Assembly (NCBI GenBank): GCA_015490005.1
Contig: WFYS01000121.1
Location: forward strand, 1 to 56,246
Length of the DNA stretch: 56,246 bases
Origin: Desulfurellaceae bacterium
GTDB lineage: Bacteria > Campylobacterota_A > Desulfurellia > Desulfurellales > Hippeaceae
Direction of reading: 5' to 3'
The translations under genes were made by a program, and so were the position numbers. The notes below the pieces were generated by a model. It was given only the letters and a program-made list of their open reading frames with translations. It was not told where the DNA came from and searched no databases. This document shows, one piece after another, positions 35,787 through 46,154 of this stretch; position 1 is the stretch's first letter; each line of letters begins with the position of its first letter.

Positions 35787-36942
35787 TTTAATATTCTTGG
35801 CTTTTGCTCTTCTTTTAACCTCACCTGCCTTTTCAGCCAATAAAAAGGTTATAGAAAAACAACTTAAAACCTTGAGCAAAAAATTAGAGCAAACAAAAAT
35901 AAATTATGAAAAAATAAGACAACAATATAGAGATTTAATGATTCAGATAAAAAATACAGATGGAAGAATTGAGTATTTAGAAAAAAGGATAAAAACTACA
36001 CACAGGAGTTTAAGTAATTTAAATAAAAAAATAACGAATTTAAATAACGAAATAGAAAAGGTTTCTGCTAAGCTAGTGGTTCAAAAGAAATTACTTCAAA
36101 AAGAGTTGAGAAGTTATTACGAGTATTCTTTTGTTAGTCGTTATTACAATAAAGGTGTGTGGTTTGGACATATGAACGGTTATGTTACTGAATATATGCA
36201 AAGTAGAATTGAAAATTATATTAATCAAAGGGGATATTTAAAGCGCAGAATTGAACAGTTAAATAAGTATAAACTTATGAAACAAAGAATTATCAATGAC
36301 ATAGAGAATCAGCAAGTGGCTCTTAGTAAGCAAAAATTTCAACTTAAGGCCTTGGCTTTGCAAGCAACAAATAAGAAGGCGCAATATTTGAACAGAATTC
36401 AACAAATAACAAAACAGCAAGAATCTCTTAAAGAGCTGCTTAAAAGAATTATCAAGGAGGAGGAAAAAAGAAGAAAGGAGCTCCTTGCTAAGAAAAAGAG
36501 GAACAGGAAAAATATAATAAAAATTAATCCTAGACTTGTTGCAAAAGAGTTTTCTGCTTTGGCTAGGAAGATTCCGCCTCCAGTTAGCGGTGATATTGTG
36601 AGCTATTTTGGTAGAAAATATGACCCACTTTTTAAGGTTTACACGCGAAATGATGGAATTGATATAAAGGCCAAAAGGGGAAGCTGTGTCAAATCTATTG
36701 CATATGGCAAGATAGATTTTGTAGGAAATTTGCCAGGTTATGGTGGAGTTGTTATAATAAACCACTTGAACGGTTATTATACCGTTTATGGAGGTGTTAG
36801 GTGTTTTTATGGGGTAGGGAAGATAGTAAAAGCTTATCAATGTATCGGCAGAATGACTTCTAACAAATTGCATTTTGAGATTAGACGGCATTCTACACCC
36901 CTTAATCCACTAAATTATTTAAACAGGAGGTTGTTGAAATGA
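35773..36942 (+). CDS. envC: EnvC-like murein hydrolase activator (coiled coil plus degenerate LytM domain)
   Basis: A 389-residue exported protein: signal peptide (to about residue 21, AFS-AN), a long coiled coil (about 25-240) rich in Lys, Gln and Leu, and a C-terminal LytM/M23 domain (about 265-385). The zinc ligands are incomplete: the usual HxGID is NDGID and the usual HLHFEIR is KLHFEIR, so the peptidase is presumed inactive, as in E. coli EnvC, which activates amidases AmiA/B. It follows ftsEX, which recruit EnvC. An amidase gene (amiC) is at 50.3 kb. An amphipathic KEEEKRRKELLAKKKR segment ends the coil. Confidence 0.9.
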   Translation: MKKFNLIFLAFALLLTSPAFSANKKVIEKQLKTLSKKLEQTKINYEKIRQQYRDLMIQIKNTDGRIEYLEKRIKTTHRSLSNLNKKITNLNNEIEKVSAKLVVQKKLLQKELRSYYEYSFVSRYYNKGVWFGHMNGYVTEYMQSRIENYINQRGYLKRRIEQLNKYKLMKQRIINDIENQQVALSKQKFQLKALALQATNKKAQYLNRIQQITKQQESLKELLKRIIKEEEKRRKELLAKKKRNRKNIIKINPRLVAKEFSALARKIPPPVSGDIVSYFGRKYDPLFKVYTRNDGIDIKAKRGSCVKSIAYGKIDFVGNLPGYGGVVIINHLNGYYTVYGGVRCFYGVGKIVKAYQCIGRMTSNKLHFEIRRHSTPLNPLNYLNRRLLK

Positions 36943-38189
36943 AAAGGGTTTTAGCCCTAGTATTTGTGCTTGTTTTTGTGAGTTATTCATCTTTTGCCCA
37001 AGAAACTAGGTATGAGAAATTAAAGGTTTTTGCAAAAGTTATGGCTATAATAGAACACGATTACGTTGATAATGTAAGTGAAGTGAAGTTGATTAACAAT
37101 GCAATTAAAGGAATGGTTAGCTCCCTCGACCCACATTCATCGTACATGACAAAGAGTGAGTACAAAGAACTTAAAATTATGACTACTGGTAAGTTTGGCG
37201 GTTTAGGTATGGTAGTTACGATGAAGGATGGCGTGCTTACTATTGTTTCACCTATAGAAGATACTCCTGCTTATAAGGCGGGCATTAAGGCTGGGGATAT
37301 AATTATAAAAATTAACGGTGAGAGTACGATAGGTATGACTTTAGACCAGGCTGTCAAAAAACTCAGAGGAAAACAGGGAACTAAAGTTAAGCTAACTATT
37401 TTAAGAGAAGGTGCTACAAAACCCATAGAACTCGTGATTACTAGGGCTATTATTCATGTTAAAAGCGTAAAGTATAAAAAATATGGGAATATAGGTTATG
37501 TTAAAATAACACAATTTCAGAATGGAACAACAAAGGAGCTAAAAAAAGTACTAAAGAAATTAGGCAAAATAGATGGTTTGGTATTGGATTTAAGAAACGA
37601 TCCAGGTGGTCTGTTGAAAGAGGCTGTAGGTGTATGCGATCTGTTTATCAAAAAAGGTGTTATTGTTTCTATTAGAGGAAGAAGGAAAAATAATGTTCAA
37701 TATTTTTATTCACACGACGATGGCAATGAGCCAACCTATCCGATGGTTGTTTTGATAAACTCAGGAACAGCGTCTGCAGCGGAAATTGTCTCTGGTTGCT
37801 TAAAAGACCACAAAAGAGCGATAATAATGGGTGTTAGAAGTTTTGGCAAGGGTTCTGTTCAGTCTATTATTCCTTTGGGTGATGGTTCTGCTTTGAGACT
37901 TACAACGGCTCGCTACTATACTCCTAGTGGCAAGAGCATACAGGCTGTTGGCATACAACCCGATATTGTTGTTTATCAGGCAAAGATTATGCCAGAAAAG
38001 ATGGGTATGAGTTTAAGGGAAAACAACTTATTGCACCACTTGAATAATCCAGAACTAAAGAAATTGTTGAATAAAAGTAAGAAAAAACATGTAAATTTAC
38101 AGCAAGAGCTTAAGGACGATTATCAACTACTTAGAGCTATAGAGCTTATCAAAGCAGAGGATGTTATATGCTCAAGAAAATCGGGCTAA
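36939..38189 (+). CDS. ctpA: Carboxy-terminal processing protease (S41 family, CtpA)
   Basis: A 416-residue periplasmic protease: signal peptide (VLALVFVLVFVSYSSFAQE), a PDZ domain (about 80-165: KFGGLGMVVTMKDG, AGIKAGDIIIKINGE) and the S41 catalytic domain with nucleophile Ser in INSGTASAAEIVSG and the general-base Lys in RSFGKGSVQS. Such proteases process exported proteins and cell-wall hydrolases; in many proteobacteria ctpA follows envC as it does here. AGGAGG precedes the ATG, which overlaps the envC stop by 4 bases. Confidence 0.95.
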   Translation: MKRVLALVFVLVFVSYSSFAQETRYEKLKVFAKVMAIIEHDYVDNVSEVKLINNAIKGMVSSLDPHSSYMTKSEYKELKIMTTGKFGGLGMVVTMKDGVLTIVSPIEDTPAYKAGIKAGDIIIKINGESTIGMTLDQAVKKLRGKQGTKVKLTILREGATKPIELVITRAIIHVKSVKYKKYGNIGYVKITQFQNGTTKELKKVLKKLGKIDGLVLDLRNDPGGLLKEAVGVCDLFIKKGVIVSIRGRRKNNVQYFYSHDDGNEPTYPMVVLINSGTASAAEIVSGCLKDHKRAIIMGVRSFGKGSVQSIIPLGDGSALRLTTARYYTPSGKSIQAVGIQPDIVVYQAKIMPEKMGMSLRENNLLHHLNNPELKKLLNKSKKKHVNLQQELKDDYQLLRAIELIKAEDVICSRKSG

Positions 38190-38905
38190 CCCTGTTAGTC
38201 CTTCTTTTTTCTATTCACAGTTTTGCTGCGAGTTCCCTTTATCTGCTTAAAAGAAAGAAACTTGCTATCGTAATTGATGATATGGGTTACAATATTGAGC
38301 TTACTCATAAATTTGAAAATTTGGGATTACCACTTGCCTTCTCCTTTCTCCCATATGCGCCGTACACACACGAATTATCTCTTGAAGCCTCAAATAAAGG
38401 ATTTGTTGTAATGATTCATATGCCGAGTCAGCCTAAAGATTATCCAATTCACAAGCCGGGTGGTTATGCTATTTTTCTTTGGACATCAAAAGATGAAACA
38501 TTCAAACACTTGCAAGAAGCCTACAAAATAATTCCAGCAGCTCTGGGATTAAATAATCACATGGGGTCTGCTATTTTAAGAGACCCTACTCATCTCGATT
38601 ATATAATGGAGTTTTTGAAAGAGCATAATCTATTTTTTGTTGATTCTGCAACGGTGAGGGATAGTTTGGGATGCGTTGAAGCAGAAAAGTTCAATGTTCC
38701 TTGTTCAAAGAGAGAAGTATTTTTGGATGACCTTAAACAAGTTGGCTACATAAAGGGTCAAATTAGGAGAGCTTTGAACCTTTTAAAAAAGCAGGATAGT
38801 GTTTTGGCTATAGGCCATTGCAATGAAAAAACCTGTGAAGCCCTATATGAAATGCGTAGCGTATTGAAAAAATACATGGTTCCTGTAATATTTGTGTTAA
38901 AATGA
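38168..38905 (+). CDS. Divergent polysaccharide deacetylase (YibQ family)
   Basis: A 245-residue exported protein with a signal peptide (to about residue 21) and the YibQ pattern: LAIVIDDMGYN (about 36), LPLAFSFLPYAPYT, VVMIHMPSQPKDYP, and LGLNNHMGSAI (about 123), where conserved Asp and His residues stand in for the classic deacetylase metal site. The usual partners envC and ctpA are directly upstream, so a role in envelope remodelling at division is likely; no enzymatic activity is proven for the family. It overlaps ctpA by 22 bases and tsaD by 4. Confidence 0.87.
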   Translation: MLKKIGLTLLVLLFSIHSFAASSLYLLKRKKLAIVIDDMGYNIELTHKFENLGLPLAFSFLPYAPYTHELSLEASNKGFVVMIHMPSQPKDYPIHKPGGYAIFLWTSKDETFKHLQEAYKIIPAALGLNNHMGSAILRDPTHLDYIMEFLKEHNLFFVDSATVRDSLGCVEAEKFNVPCSKREVFLDDLKQVGYIKGQIRRALNLLKKQDSVLAIGHCNEKTCEALYEMRSVLKKYMVPVIFVLK

Positions 38906-39894
38906 TTTTGGCTTTTGACACGTCTTGCGACGATACTTCTGTTGCGCTGTATAAAGATGATAAAATTTATAGCAATGTTGTATCTTCTCAAAATGATGTA
39001 CATGCCAAATTTGGCGGTGTAATACCGGAGCTTGCAGCCAGAAAACACGCAGAGGTTATAGCTTATTTAACAGACGAAGCGCTCGATAGGGTAGGTTCTG
39101 ATTTAAAAGATGTGAACCACGTTGCTGTAACAGTTGGCCCTGGACTTTTACCAAGCTTACTTGTGGGATTATCCTTTGCTAAAGCTTTGGCCTATGCTAA
39201 TAATTTGCCAATAATTCCTATCAATCACATAGAAGGACACATATTTGCTCCTTTTTTTAACAAATATATAGAGTATCCCTTTCTTTCTCTTGTTGTGTCT
39301 GGTGGCCACACACATCTATTCTATGTTAAAAATTTTGGCAATTATGAGTTGGTTGGAAAAACTTTGGATGATGCCGTTGGAGAAGCGTTTGATAAGGTGG
39401 CGAGAGTGTTAGGGTTAGAATATCCTGGTGGACCTGTTATAGACAAACTGTCAAAAAATGGAAATCCCTATCAGTTTAGGATTCCTAAGGGATTAGAAAA
39501 TGACAAAAGCTTTAATTTTAGCTTTAGTGGCGTAAAGACGCATGTTAAAAATCTTGTTAAAAAATTGGATGGCCTGTCAAAAACTCAGATTATGGATATA
39601 GCAGCCTCTTTTCAAAAAGCATCTATAGATGTGTTGATTGAAAAGACTGTTAGGGCGGCTAAAGAATTAAATGTTAAAATTGTGTCAGTTTCTGGAGGTG
39701 TGTCAGCAAATTCATATTTAAGAGAGGCTTTCAAAAAAGCATCAGAGAAGCATGCCTTTACGCTTGTTTTACCAGAAAAAGAGATGACGACAGATAATGC
39801 TCTTATGATAGCATTTACTGCATCACTCGATGTAAACAGAGCCACATGGGAATATGCTAAAATAGAAGCAAACCCCTCATTGAGACTATTCTAG
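38902..39894 (+). CDS. tsaD: tRNA N6-threonylcarbamoyladenosine synthase catalytic subunit TsaD
   Basis: A 330-residue ASKHA-fold protein: [16 protein letters not shown] at the N-terminus, the metal-binding HAEVIAYL and NHIEGHIFA histidines (about 54 and 109), [11 protein letters not shown] and the C-terminal [13 protein letters not shown] and [10 protein letters not shown]. With TsaB, TsaC and TsaE it makes t6A37 in tRNAs reading ANN codons. It closes the 18 kb plus-strand run and its 3' end overlaps the convergent cysE by 9 bases. Confidence 0.97.
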   Translation: MILAFDTSCDDTSVALYKDDKIYSNVVSSQNDVHAKFGGVIPELAARKHAEVIAYLTDEALDRVGSDLKDVNHVAVTVGPGLLPSLLVGLSFAKALAYANNLPIIPINHIEGHIFAPFFNKYIEYPFLSLVVSGGHTHLFYVKNFGNYELVGKTLDDAVGEAFDKVARVLGLEYPGGPVIDKLSKNGNPYQFRIPKGLENDKSFNFSFSGVKTHVKNLVKKLDGLSKTQIMDIAASFQKASIDVLIEKTVRAAKELNVKIVSVSGGVSANSYLREAFKKASEKHAFTLVLPEKEMTTDNALMIAFTASLDVNRATWEYAKIEANPSLRLF

Positions 39895-40698
39895 CCCTTC
39901 AATATCGTAGCTTTTTATATATTTCTCAATTTTTTTGAGTTCTTCAGCTTCTTTTTTTCTTTCATTTTCTATAGCTTCAGGTTTTCCTTCATTTAATGCT
40001 GAAATTTCCTTTTCTAACTCTTCTATTCTGTGAAGCAGATATCTTATTACTCTACCCTCCACATCTGGAAGTTTTGTGTGTTCCAAATCGACCTTTTTTT
40101 CTGGATTTTCTTTCTCGATTGTCTTTGCTGGCACACCCACGACTGTGGAATTTCTCGGCACATCCCTTATAACAACACTTCCAGATCCTATTTTTGAATT
40201 ATCTCCTATTTTGAGTGCACCAAGCACCTTTGCTCCGCTTCCTATCACAACATTATTTCCAACAGTGGGGTGCCTTTTAACCTTTTTTAAACTTGTACCC
40301 CCTAGAGTTACACCCTGGTATAGTGTTACATTGTTGCCAATTTCTGCTGTCTCGCCTATAACTATGCCCATACCGTGGTCTATAAAAAATTTTTTTCCTA
40401 TATTTGCTCCTGGATGAATTTCTATACCTGTTAAAAATCTTGATATGTGTGATAAAAACCTTCCAGTAAGTTTAAAATTTCGTTTCCAAAAAAAATGTGA
40501 GATTCTGTGAAACCATAAAGCGTGCAAACCGGGATAACAAAATATTACCTCTGGGATACTGCGTGCAGCAGGATCTCTTTCGAATACTGTTTCTATATCT
40601 TCCTTTAACGTGTCAATGATACCTGATTTTTTTAAGGTCACGTATAGGGATGTGCTTAAAGTAGCAAAAGCAAACATTTTTGAAGGTAGTTTCTTCAT
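39886..40698 (-). CDS. cysE: Serine O-acetyltransferase
   Basis: A 270-residue hexapeptide-repeat acyltransferase. The catalytic core starts [19 protein letters not shown] (about 30) and has [30 protein letters not shown] (catalytic His) and left-handed beta-helix repeats to about residue 195. It makes O-acetylserine for cysteine synthesis. The first 29 residues ([20 protein letters not shown]...) are extra relative to most CysE proteins, and the tail after the helix is a charged coiled coil (about 215-268) not found in E. coli CysE. A GTGGAG Shine-Dalgarno supports the ATG at 40698. It overlaps ybeY by 4 bases. Confidence 0.93.
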   Translation of the reverse strand: MKKLPSKMFAFATLSTSLYVTLKKSGIIDTLKEDIETVFERDPAARSIPEVIFCYPGLHALWFHRISHFFWKRNFKLTGRFLSHISRFLTGIEIHPGANIGKKFFIDHGMGIVIGETAEIGNNVTLYQGVTLGGTSLKKVKRHPTVGNNVVIGSGAKVLGALKIGDNSKIGSGSVVIRDVPRNSTVVGVPAKTIEKENPEKKVDLEHTKLPDVEGRVIRYLLHRIEELEKEISALNEGKPEAIENERKKEAEELKKIEKYIKSYDIEGLE

Positions 40699-41123
40699 TT
40701 CTCCACCCTTTTATTTAATATAAATTCTTCGACTAAATTTTCCTGTATCGATATCATATTGTTAAATTTTTCCATTGTTTCGTGTGTGTAGCCTAAAAGG
40801 TGTAAAAAACCGTGAGCTACTATAAAAAGCGTGTATTTAAGTGCATTTACGTTTTGCTCCCTTGCCTCTTTTTCTAAAGTTTCAAGGGATATTGCAATGT
40901 CTCCCAATATATTACCATCGTACCCATAAAAGCTAAGTATATTTGTTGGAGAGTCTTTTTTTCTAAATTTTTTGTTTAGTTTTTGTATCTCTTCGTCGTT
41001 AGTGAAAACAATGTTTAATTCTTTATCTTTATTGACAGAAAACTTATCCATAAGAAATAAAATGAAGCTTTTTACGATTTCTCTATTATTAAATTCAGTT
41101 TTGCTTATTATCGTTAGATTCAT
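40695..41123 (-). CDS. ybeY: Endoribonuclease YbeY
   Basis: A 142-residue zinc hydrolase with the signature [12 protein letters not shown] (about 108-119; three His ligands) and [20 protein letters not shown] in the middle. YbeY takes part in 16S rRNA maturation and ribosome quality control. It lies directly downstream of the 7TM-HD gene, which overlaps it by 29 bases, an arrangement (pgpH-ybeY) common across bacteria. Confidence 0.95.
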   Translation of the reverse strand: MNLTIISKTEFNNREIVKSFILFLMDKFSVNKDKELNIVFTNDEEIQKLNKKFRKKDSPTNILSFYGYDGNILGDIAISLETLEKEAREQNVNALKYTLFIVAHGFLHLLGYTHETMEKFNNMISIQENLVEEFILNKRVEK

Positions 41124-43329
41124 TACTCTTTTGACTTTCCTCTGGGTATTCTATTCTGTGATGGAAAATTCCAACTAAGACTTTTACAAAGCTATCTACG
41201 ATTTTATTAAGATCTTTCAGTGTCAATTCACACTCATCTAACTGCCCATCTAAGAATATTTTGTTTGTTATCTCCCTTACAAAGTCCCTTAGATGAGCTA
41301 CTGTAGGGTTAGATAGAGTTTTGGATGCTGCCTCAACCTCGTCTGCAATCATGACTATTCCTGCTTCTTTTGTTTGTGGCTTGGGGCCTGGATATCTAAA
41401 ATCTTCTTCTTTTGGGTCAAGACCATTTTCTTTGGCTTTGTTGTAGAAGTATTTTATTAGGCTAGTTCCATGGTGTTGTTGAATTATATCTATTATGTAG
41501 TTACCGAGCCTACTCTTTTTAGCTATCTCAACGCCATATTTCACATGGTTTTTTATAATTAAAGCACTGATAGATGGTTTTAATTTGTCATGGAGATTCT
41601 TTCCGTCCGTTTGATTTTCTATAAAGTACATAGGTTTTTTTATTTTTCCTATATCGTGATAGTAAGAACCGACTTTAACAATTAGTGGGTTAGCACCTAT
41701 TTCACTTGCAGCAGCCTCTGCTAAGCTTGATACAACAATACTGTGATGATAGGTGCCTGGGGCTTTTATGGCTAACTCTTTTAATAGCGGGTTATTTAAA
41801 TTTCCGAGTTCTAATAGCTTAATATCGGTGGTTACGTTGAAAGAGAATTCAAATACAGGGAGCAGCCCGCTCACGATTATTGAGGATAAAATACCACTTG
41901 TAACGCCAAAAATGAGATCTATTAACATGGCTTTTGTTATATCATTATTTCTTAATAGGCACAGAAGCACTATAAATACAATATTGCTCAAAGATACGTA
42001 TAATCCAGCTTTTATTATGCCTGTTCTCGTTTTTTCCCTTTTTATGCCAAATATGCCTATAACGTTACCTAAAAATACGTAAATACCTATGTATGATGCC
42101 ATTTCTGGAGAGGTTGAAAGCCATGATGTTATGCCGAATAGGATAGAAACCAAAAATGCAAGTTCAAAATCTATTATTATAGCGGCAATCATAGAGGCTA
42201 CGGCAAATGGCATTCCTAACAGTATGGCTCTTTGTGTTATATCTACATTAGAAAAACTTATGACGTTGGATAGATAAGTGGATAGTTTAAAAATAAGCAG
42301 TTGTATTATTATCAAGGTTTCAATGATTGCCAGTGTTTTAACCACACTTATCCATTTATTTTTTTTGGCTTTTGTGGTCTCGTAAATTTTAAATAGAACT
42401 ATTGAGATGATAATAAAAATCAGCATGTTTGCTATAAATTTCAAATATGTGTTCTGTTTTTGTTTTAGGGAATTAAGTGCGTTAAGTTTCAGATAATCTG
42501 CTTTTGTTATAACGTCTCCACTTCTTACTATTATTTCACCTTTTGATATTTTAAAAAACACCTTATTGACCTTTTTTGATGCCTCTTCTTTTTTTTGCTG
42601 GGTTGCCAGAGAATTAAACGTTAGATTTGGTGAAATGAGTTGTGATATTAAATCCCATATGGTGTTTCTCAATATTGCATTATCAACAGTATCCCTAAGG
42701 TTATTGTATGCAATTATTTTTGCCCTTGTTACATCTATAACATCGTCTTTGTTGAGTAGTTGCTCGTTTTTGGGATTTTTTATATCTCTAATCATTATTT
42801 TGTTTGGTGTGAATTTATACAAGCTCCTAACAGAATCTACTATATAGTAGTTTTGCAAACTTTCTAAAGCGTCTTTTGCAGGGCCAAAAATATCCTGTGG
42901 TTTGAAACGCACTATCCTTTTGTACAAAGACAGGCTGGGTTTGATTTTTAATATGGTAAAGAATGTTTTTTCCGGGGCTTTAGAATTATCTTTGTTATTA
43001 ATGGAAAAGAGAGCCTTTTTTAATAGGGATATTGTGTTTGAAAAGAGCTGAGAGTTGTAATCGAAAACGGGGGGCACATTATTCATTGCTTCTTCTATAC
43101 GATGTTTGGTAGCCTCTTTGTCCTCAACTAGCATATTTACCGTGGCTCTTATTGTTTTTGGCGCTATATCACCTATTTGTAAGTTGTATATTGTGGTCGA
43201 GGATTTTGGGAGGTTCAGTATAATCACCACTATAAAAAAAATTGTGCTTATAGTGTATTTATTGAAGATTTTGCTTAATTTTTCTTCAATTTCTTCAATA
43301 AATTTTTCCTTTTTTTCTTTTACGTTCAT
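41095..43329 (-). CDS. 7TM receptor-type HD-domain phosphohydrolase (PgpH/YqfF family)
   Basis: A 744-residue membrane protein from the ATG at 43329: a cytoplasmic N-terminus and first helix (about 25-43), an extracytoplasmic domain (about 45-300), seven membrane helices (about 300-500), and a C-terminal HD domain with APGTYHHSIVVSSLAEAAAS, YYHDIGKI (metal-binding His-Asp) and NHVKYGVE. Homologues in Listeria (PgpH) degrade cyclic di-AMP; whether this organism uses that messenger cannot be told from the window. A TTG five codons upstream was rejected because it lies inside guaA's end. Confidence 0.92.
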   Translation of the reverse strand: MNVKEKKEKFIEEIEEKLSKIFNKYTISTIFFIVVIILNLPKSSTTIYNLQIGDIAPKTIRATVNMLVEDKEATKHRIEEAMNNVPPVFDYNSQLFSNTISLLKKALFSINNKDNSKAPEKTFFTILKIKPSLSLYKRIVRFKPQDIFGPAKDALESLQNYYIVDSVRSLYKFTPNKIMIRDIKNPKNEQLLNKDDVIDVTRAKIIAYNNLRDTVDNAILRNTIWDLISQLISPNLTFNSLATQQKKEEASKKVNKVFFKISKGEIIVRSGDVITKADYLKLNALNSLKQKQNTYLKFIANMLIFIIISIVLFKIYETTKAKKNKWISVVKTLAIIETLIIIQLLIFKLSTYLSNVISFSNVDITQRAILLGMPFAVASMIAAIIIDFELAFLVSILFGITSWLSTSPEMASYIGIYVFLGNVIGIFGIKREKTRTGIIKAGLYVSLSNIVFIVLLCLLRNNDITKAMLIDLIFGVTSGILSSIIVSGLLPVFEFSFNVTTDIKLLELGNLNNPLLKELAIKAPGTYHHSIVVSSLAEAAASEIGANPLIVKVGSYYHDIGKIKKPMYFIENQTDGKNLHDKLKPSISALIIKNHVKYGVEIAKKSRLGNYIIDIIQQHHGTSLIKYFYNKAKENGLDPKEEDFRYPGPKPQTKEAGIVMIADEVEAASKTLSNPTVAHLRDFVREITNKIFLDGQLDECELTLKDLNKIVDSFVKVLVGIFHHRIEYPEESQKSNESNDNKQN

Positions 43330-43330
43330 C

Positions 43331-44851
43331 CTATTCCCACTCAATGGTTGCGGGTGGCTTTGATGAGATGTCGTAAACCACCCTGTTTACATATTTTACC
43401 TCATTTATAATTCTATTTGCGATTCTGTTTAAAACATCATATGGTAGATGCGCCCAATCGGCTGTCATTCCATCTACGCTATTTACAATCCTCACAGCTA
43501 CAACATTTTCGTATGTTCTTTTATCTCCCATTACACCTACGCTGCTTATAGGTAGCAGGACAGCAAAAGCCTGCCATACTTCGTCATATAAATTGGATTT
43601 TTTTATCTCTTCTGTAACGATTTCGTCTGCATCTCTTAAAACGTTTAGTTTCTTCTCTGTGACTTCACCGATAACCCTGATTGCCAATCCTGGCCCTGGA
43701 AATGGATGTCTGTTTATGTAATCATCTTTTAATCCTAACTCTTTACCAAGTTTTCTCACTTCATCTTTAAATAGCTCCCTCAGTGGCTCTATTAGTTTAA
43801 AGTTTAAATTTTTGGGTAATCCTCCAACGTTATGGTGACTCTTTATTGTTGCAGATGGCCCTTTAACGGAAACACTCTCTATCACATCGGGATAAAGCGT
43901 GCCTTGAGCCAAGAATTTTGCATCCTTATACTCTGTGGCAACTCTGCTAAACACTTCAATAAACGTATGACCTATTATTTTTCTCTTTTCTTCAGGTTCT
44001 GTGATACCTTTAAGTTTTTGTAGAAACAGCTTGCTTGCATCCACGTATCTCAGATTTACGCCCAGCTTTTTGAGGGAATTTACAACATATTCTGGTTCGT
44101 TTTTTCTCAAAAGACCGTTGTTTACAAAAACGCCTATGAATTTGTTGCCGATTGCCCTTTTCATTAAAGCAGCAACAACACTTGAGTCAACACCGCCAGA
44201 AATAGCTCCAATTACAAGTTTATCGCCAACCTTTTCTTTAATTTGTTCTATAAGATTGTCAACTAAGTTTAACATATTCCATTCGGCTTTTGCCTTGCAA
44301 ATGTTAAAAACAAAGTTAGATAGCATCTCTTTTCCCTTTTCTGTATGATGTACCTCTGGATGAAACTGGACAGCCCAAATTTTTCTTTCTTTGTTTTCTA
44401 TAGCTGCAAAAGGAGAATTATCCGTTTTGGCTATTGAATTAAAACCGTTTGGTAATTTTTTAAGCCTATCACCGTGACTCATCCATACGACACTGTCTTC
44501 AATTTTTTTGTCTATTAAAGCGTTATTTTTTATAATGATAATTTTTGCAAATCCGTATTCTCTCTTTTCTGCTTCTATAATTTCTCCGCCAAAAAAGTGT
44601 GCTATGATTTGCATTCCGTAGCAAATACCCAAGATGGGCAAATTTAGTTCAAAAATCTTTTTCTTTAAAAGTGGCGGGTTTTTCTCGTATATGCTTGATG
44701 GGGAGCCAGATAAAATCAAGCCTTTTGCGTCTTTTATCTTAGGTTCTTTATCAAATGGAACTATCTCTGCATAAACCCCGAGTTCCCTGATTTTTCTTGC
44801 AATGAGCTGAGTATATTGAGACCCAAAATCCAATATTATAATTTTATCCAT
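43331..44851 (-). CDS. guaA: GMP synthase (glutamine-hydrolysing)
   Basis: A 506-residue two-domain enzyme. The class I glutamine amidotransferase part starts [20 protein letters not shown], with nucleophile Cys in ILGICYGMQ (about 79) and the His-Glu pair in FHPEVHHT. The ATP pyrophosphatase P-loop [13 protein letters not shown] (about 217) and the C-terminal dimer domain ending PPATIEWE are complete. It converts XMP to GMP. The ATG at 44851, not the TTG at 44863, follows GGAG. It overlaps the tldE stop by 8 bases. Confidence 0.97.
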   Translation of the reverse strand: MDKIIILDFGSQYTQLIARKIRELGVYAEIVPFDKEPKIKDAKGLILSGSPSSIYEKNPPLLKKKIFELNLPILGICYGMQIIAHFFGGEIIEAEKREYGFAKIIIIKNNALIDKKIEDSVVWMSHGDRLKKLPNGFNSIAKTDNSPFAAIENKERKIWAVQFHPEVHHTEKGKEMLSNFVFNICKAKAEWNMLNLVDNLIEQIKEKVGDKLVIGAISGGVDSSVVAALMKRAIGNKFIGVFVNNGLLRKNEPEYVVNSLKKLGVNLRYVDASKLFLQKLKGITEPEEKRKIIGHTFIEVFSRVATEYKDAKFLAQGTLYPDVIESVSVKGPSATIKSHHNVGGLPKNLNFKLIEPLRELFKDEVRKLGKELGLKDDYINRHPFPGPGLAIRVIGEVTEKKLNVLRDADEIVTEEIKKSNLYDEVWQAFAVLLPISSVGVMGDKRTYENVVAVRIVNSVDGMTADWAHLPYDVLNRIANRIINEVKYVNRVVYDISSKPPATIEWE

Positions 44852-46154
44852 TGCTTTCTCCAATTAAACAGTCTGCTATCGCTATATCTGGGCTACCGAT
44901 ACTTCCGGAAAAGTATAAATTGTTTGATACCTCTATCACTCTTTTCATGATTTGAAAAAAATTGCCTGCGAATGCGGCAGATTTGAAATAGGACACAAGT
45001 TCACCATTATGTACCAAAAAACCGCTCACGCCCAAAGAAAAGTCGCCGCTTATAGTGTTTGCCATATGTAGTCCCATAACGTCTGTTATGTATACGCCGT
45101 CAAACATGTTCAAAAGTTTGTCCCTATCAATTTTTTCATTTCCCTTTATGTGTAGATTAAAAGGTCCAACTTTTGGTAAAGTATCAAATCCTGCTCTTTT
45201 TGCATGAGATGTGTTTTTCATATTTAGCCTATTTGAAGTGTAAGTATTATGCATAAAGGTTTTTAGCATGCCGTTTTCCACAATTACAACGTCACTTCTT
45301 TTACTTCCCTCATCGTCAACGTCTATATTGTTTGGTCTGTTTTCTAATTGCTTTGAATCAATAATCGTAAGTTTATCAGAAAATATTTTCTCCCCTAATT
45401 TATCCTCAAGGGGAGTTGTATGATTTATAACTGAATAACCATTAAAAATGCTCAAGAAGTGAGCGAGTATGTCCCTAAATGTATTGTTTGATATTATTAT
45501 ACTATATTTTTTTGTTTGAATGGGTTTTGGATAAAGTTTATTAACGGCAGAATTTGCGGCTTTTTTCGCTAAGAATTCTAAATCGATTTTGTCCAGTTTG
45601 TCTGAGTCCAAATGGTAATATGCCAAATCAGAGATTTTGTCCTCTGCTAAAACCTCTAAAGAAGCTCCTCCAGAACTCTTTTCGTACTCCACAGTCAGAC
45701 CGTAGCTGTTTGCTATTTCTACATGTTTAAATGATATGCCTATTCCGGCTGACTTGACATCTTTTATTCTTTTATCGAACTGCTTTGCTGTGGAACTTAA
45801 AAACTCTAATTTATATTTGGCTTCGTTTTCATCTATTTCTTCTAATGCCATGTTTTTTTTGTATACAGAGGCTTTTTTGGGAATTGTGGGCGATTCTAAT
45901 GTTTTTGAGTACGTTATTGCTTCTTTTACCTCTTTTACAATTTCATCTAGCTTATCTGAATGATACGGTAAAGACACAAACGCCATTTTATTGTCTTTTA
46001 TAACTCTTATACCGACTCCGGAGCTCTCTTCCAGCCCTTTTGAGAAATCTTTCGAGTTTTTGAGTTCGAATTCCACAGATTTTGATTTCTCTAAAAAAAC
46101 CTCAACTTCGTCGAATGCATTTTTCAGTTTACTTAAAATAACCGAGGCTTCCAC
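44844..46154 (-). CDS. tldE: TldE/PmbA metalloprotease-family protein (TldD partner)
   Basis: A TldD/PmbA protein of about 436 residues without the HExxxH zinc motif, as expected for TldE. The [21 protein letters not shown]-terminal segment, [20 protein letters not shown] and [18 protein letters not shown] are conserved. The start chosen is the GTG at 46154, 6 bases after GGAGG; a GTG two codons earlier abuts the Shine-Dalgarno. It forms the heterodimeric protease with TldD, whose gene is at 15.6-16.9 kb. It overlaps the upstream dGTPase-like gene by 26 bases. Confidence 0.92.
   Translation of the reverse strand: MEASVILSKLKNAFDEVEVFLEKSKSVEFELKNSKDFSKGLEESSGVGIRVIKDNKMAFVSLPYHSDKLDEIVKEVKEAITYSKTLESPTIPKKASVYKKNMALEEIDENEAKYKLEFLSSTAKQFDKRIKDVKSAGIGISFKHVEIANSYGLTVEYEKSSGGASLEVLAEDKISDLAYYHLDSDKLDKIDLEFLAKKAANSAVNKLYPKPIQTKKYSIIISNNTFRDILAHFLSIFNGYSVINHTTPLEDKLGEKIFSDKLTIIDSKQLENRPNNIDVDDEGSKRSDVVIVENGMLKTFMHNTYTSNRLNMKNTSHAKRAGFDTLPKVGPFNLHIKGNEKIDRDKLLNMFDGVYITDVMGLHMANTISGDFSLGVSGFLVHNGELVSYFKSAAFAGNFFQIMKRVIEVSNNLYFSGSIGSPDIAIADCLIGESNG

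Noticed and set aside
36259-36891. 210-codon open frame on the minus strand
   Set aside because: Antisense to envC; no recognisable motif and low-complexity composition.
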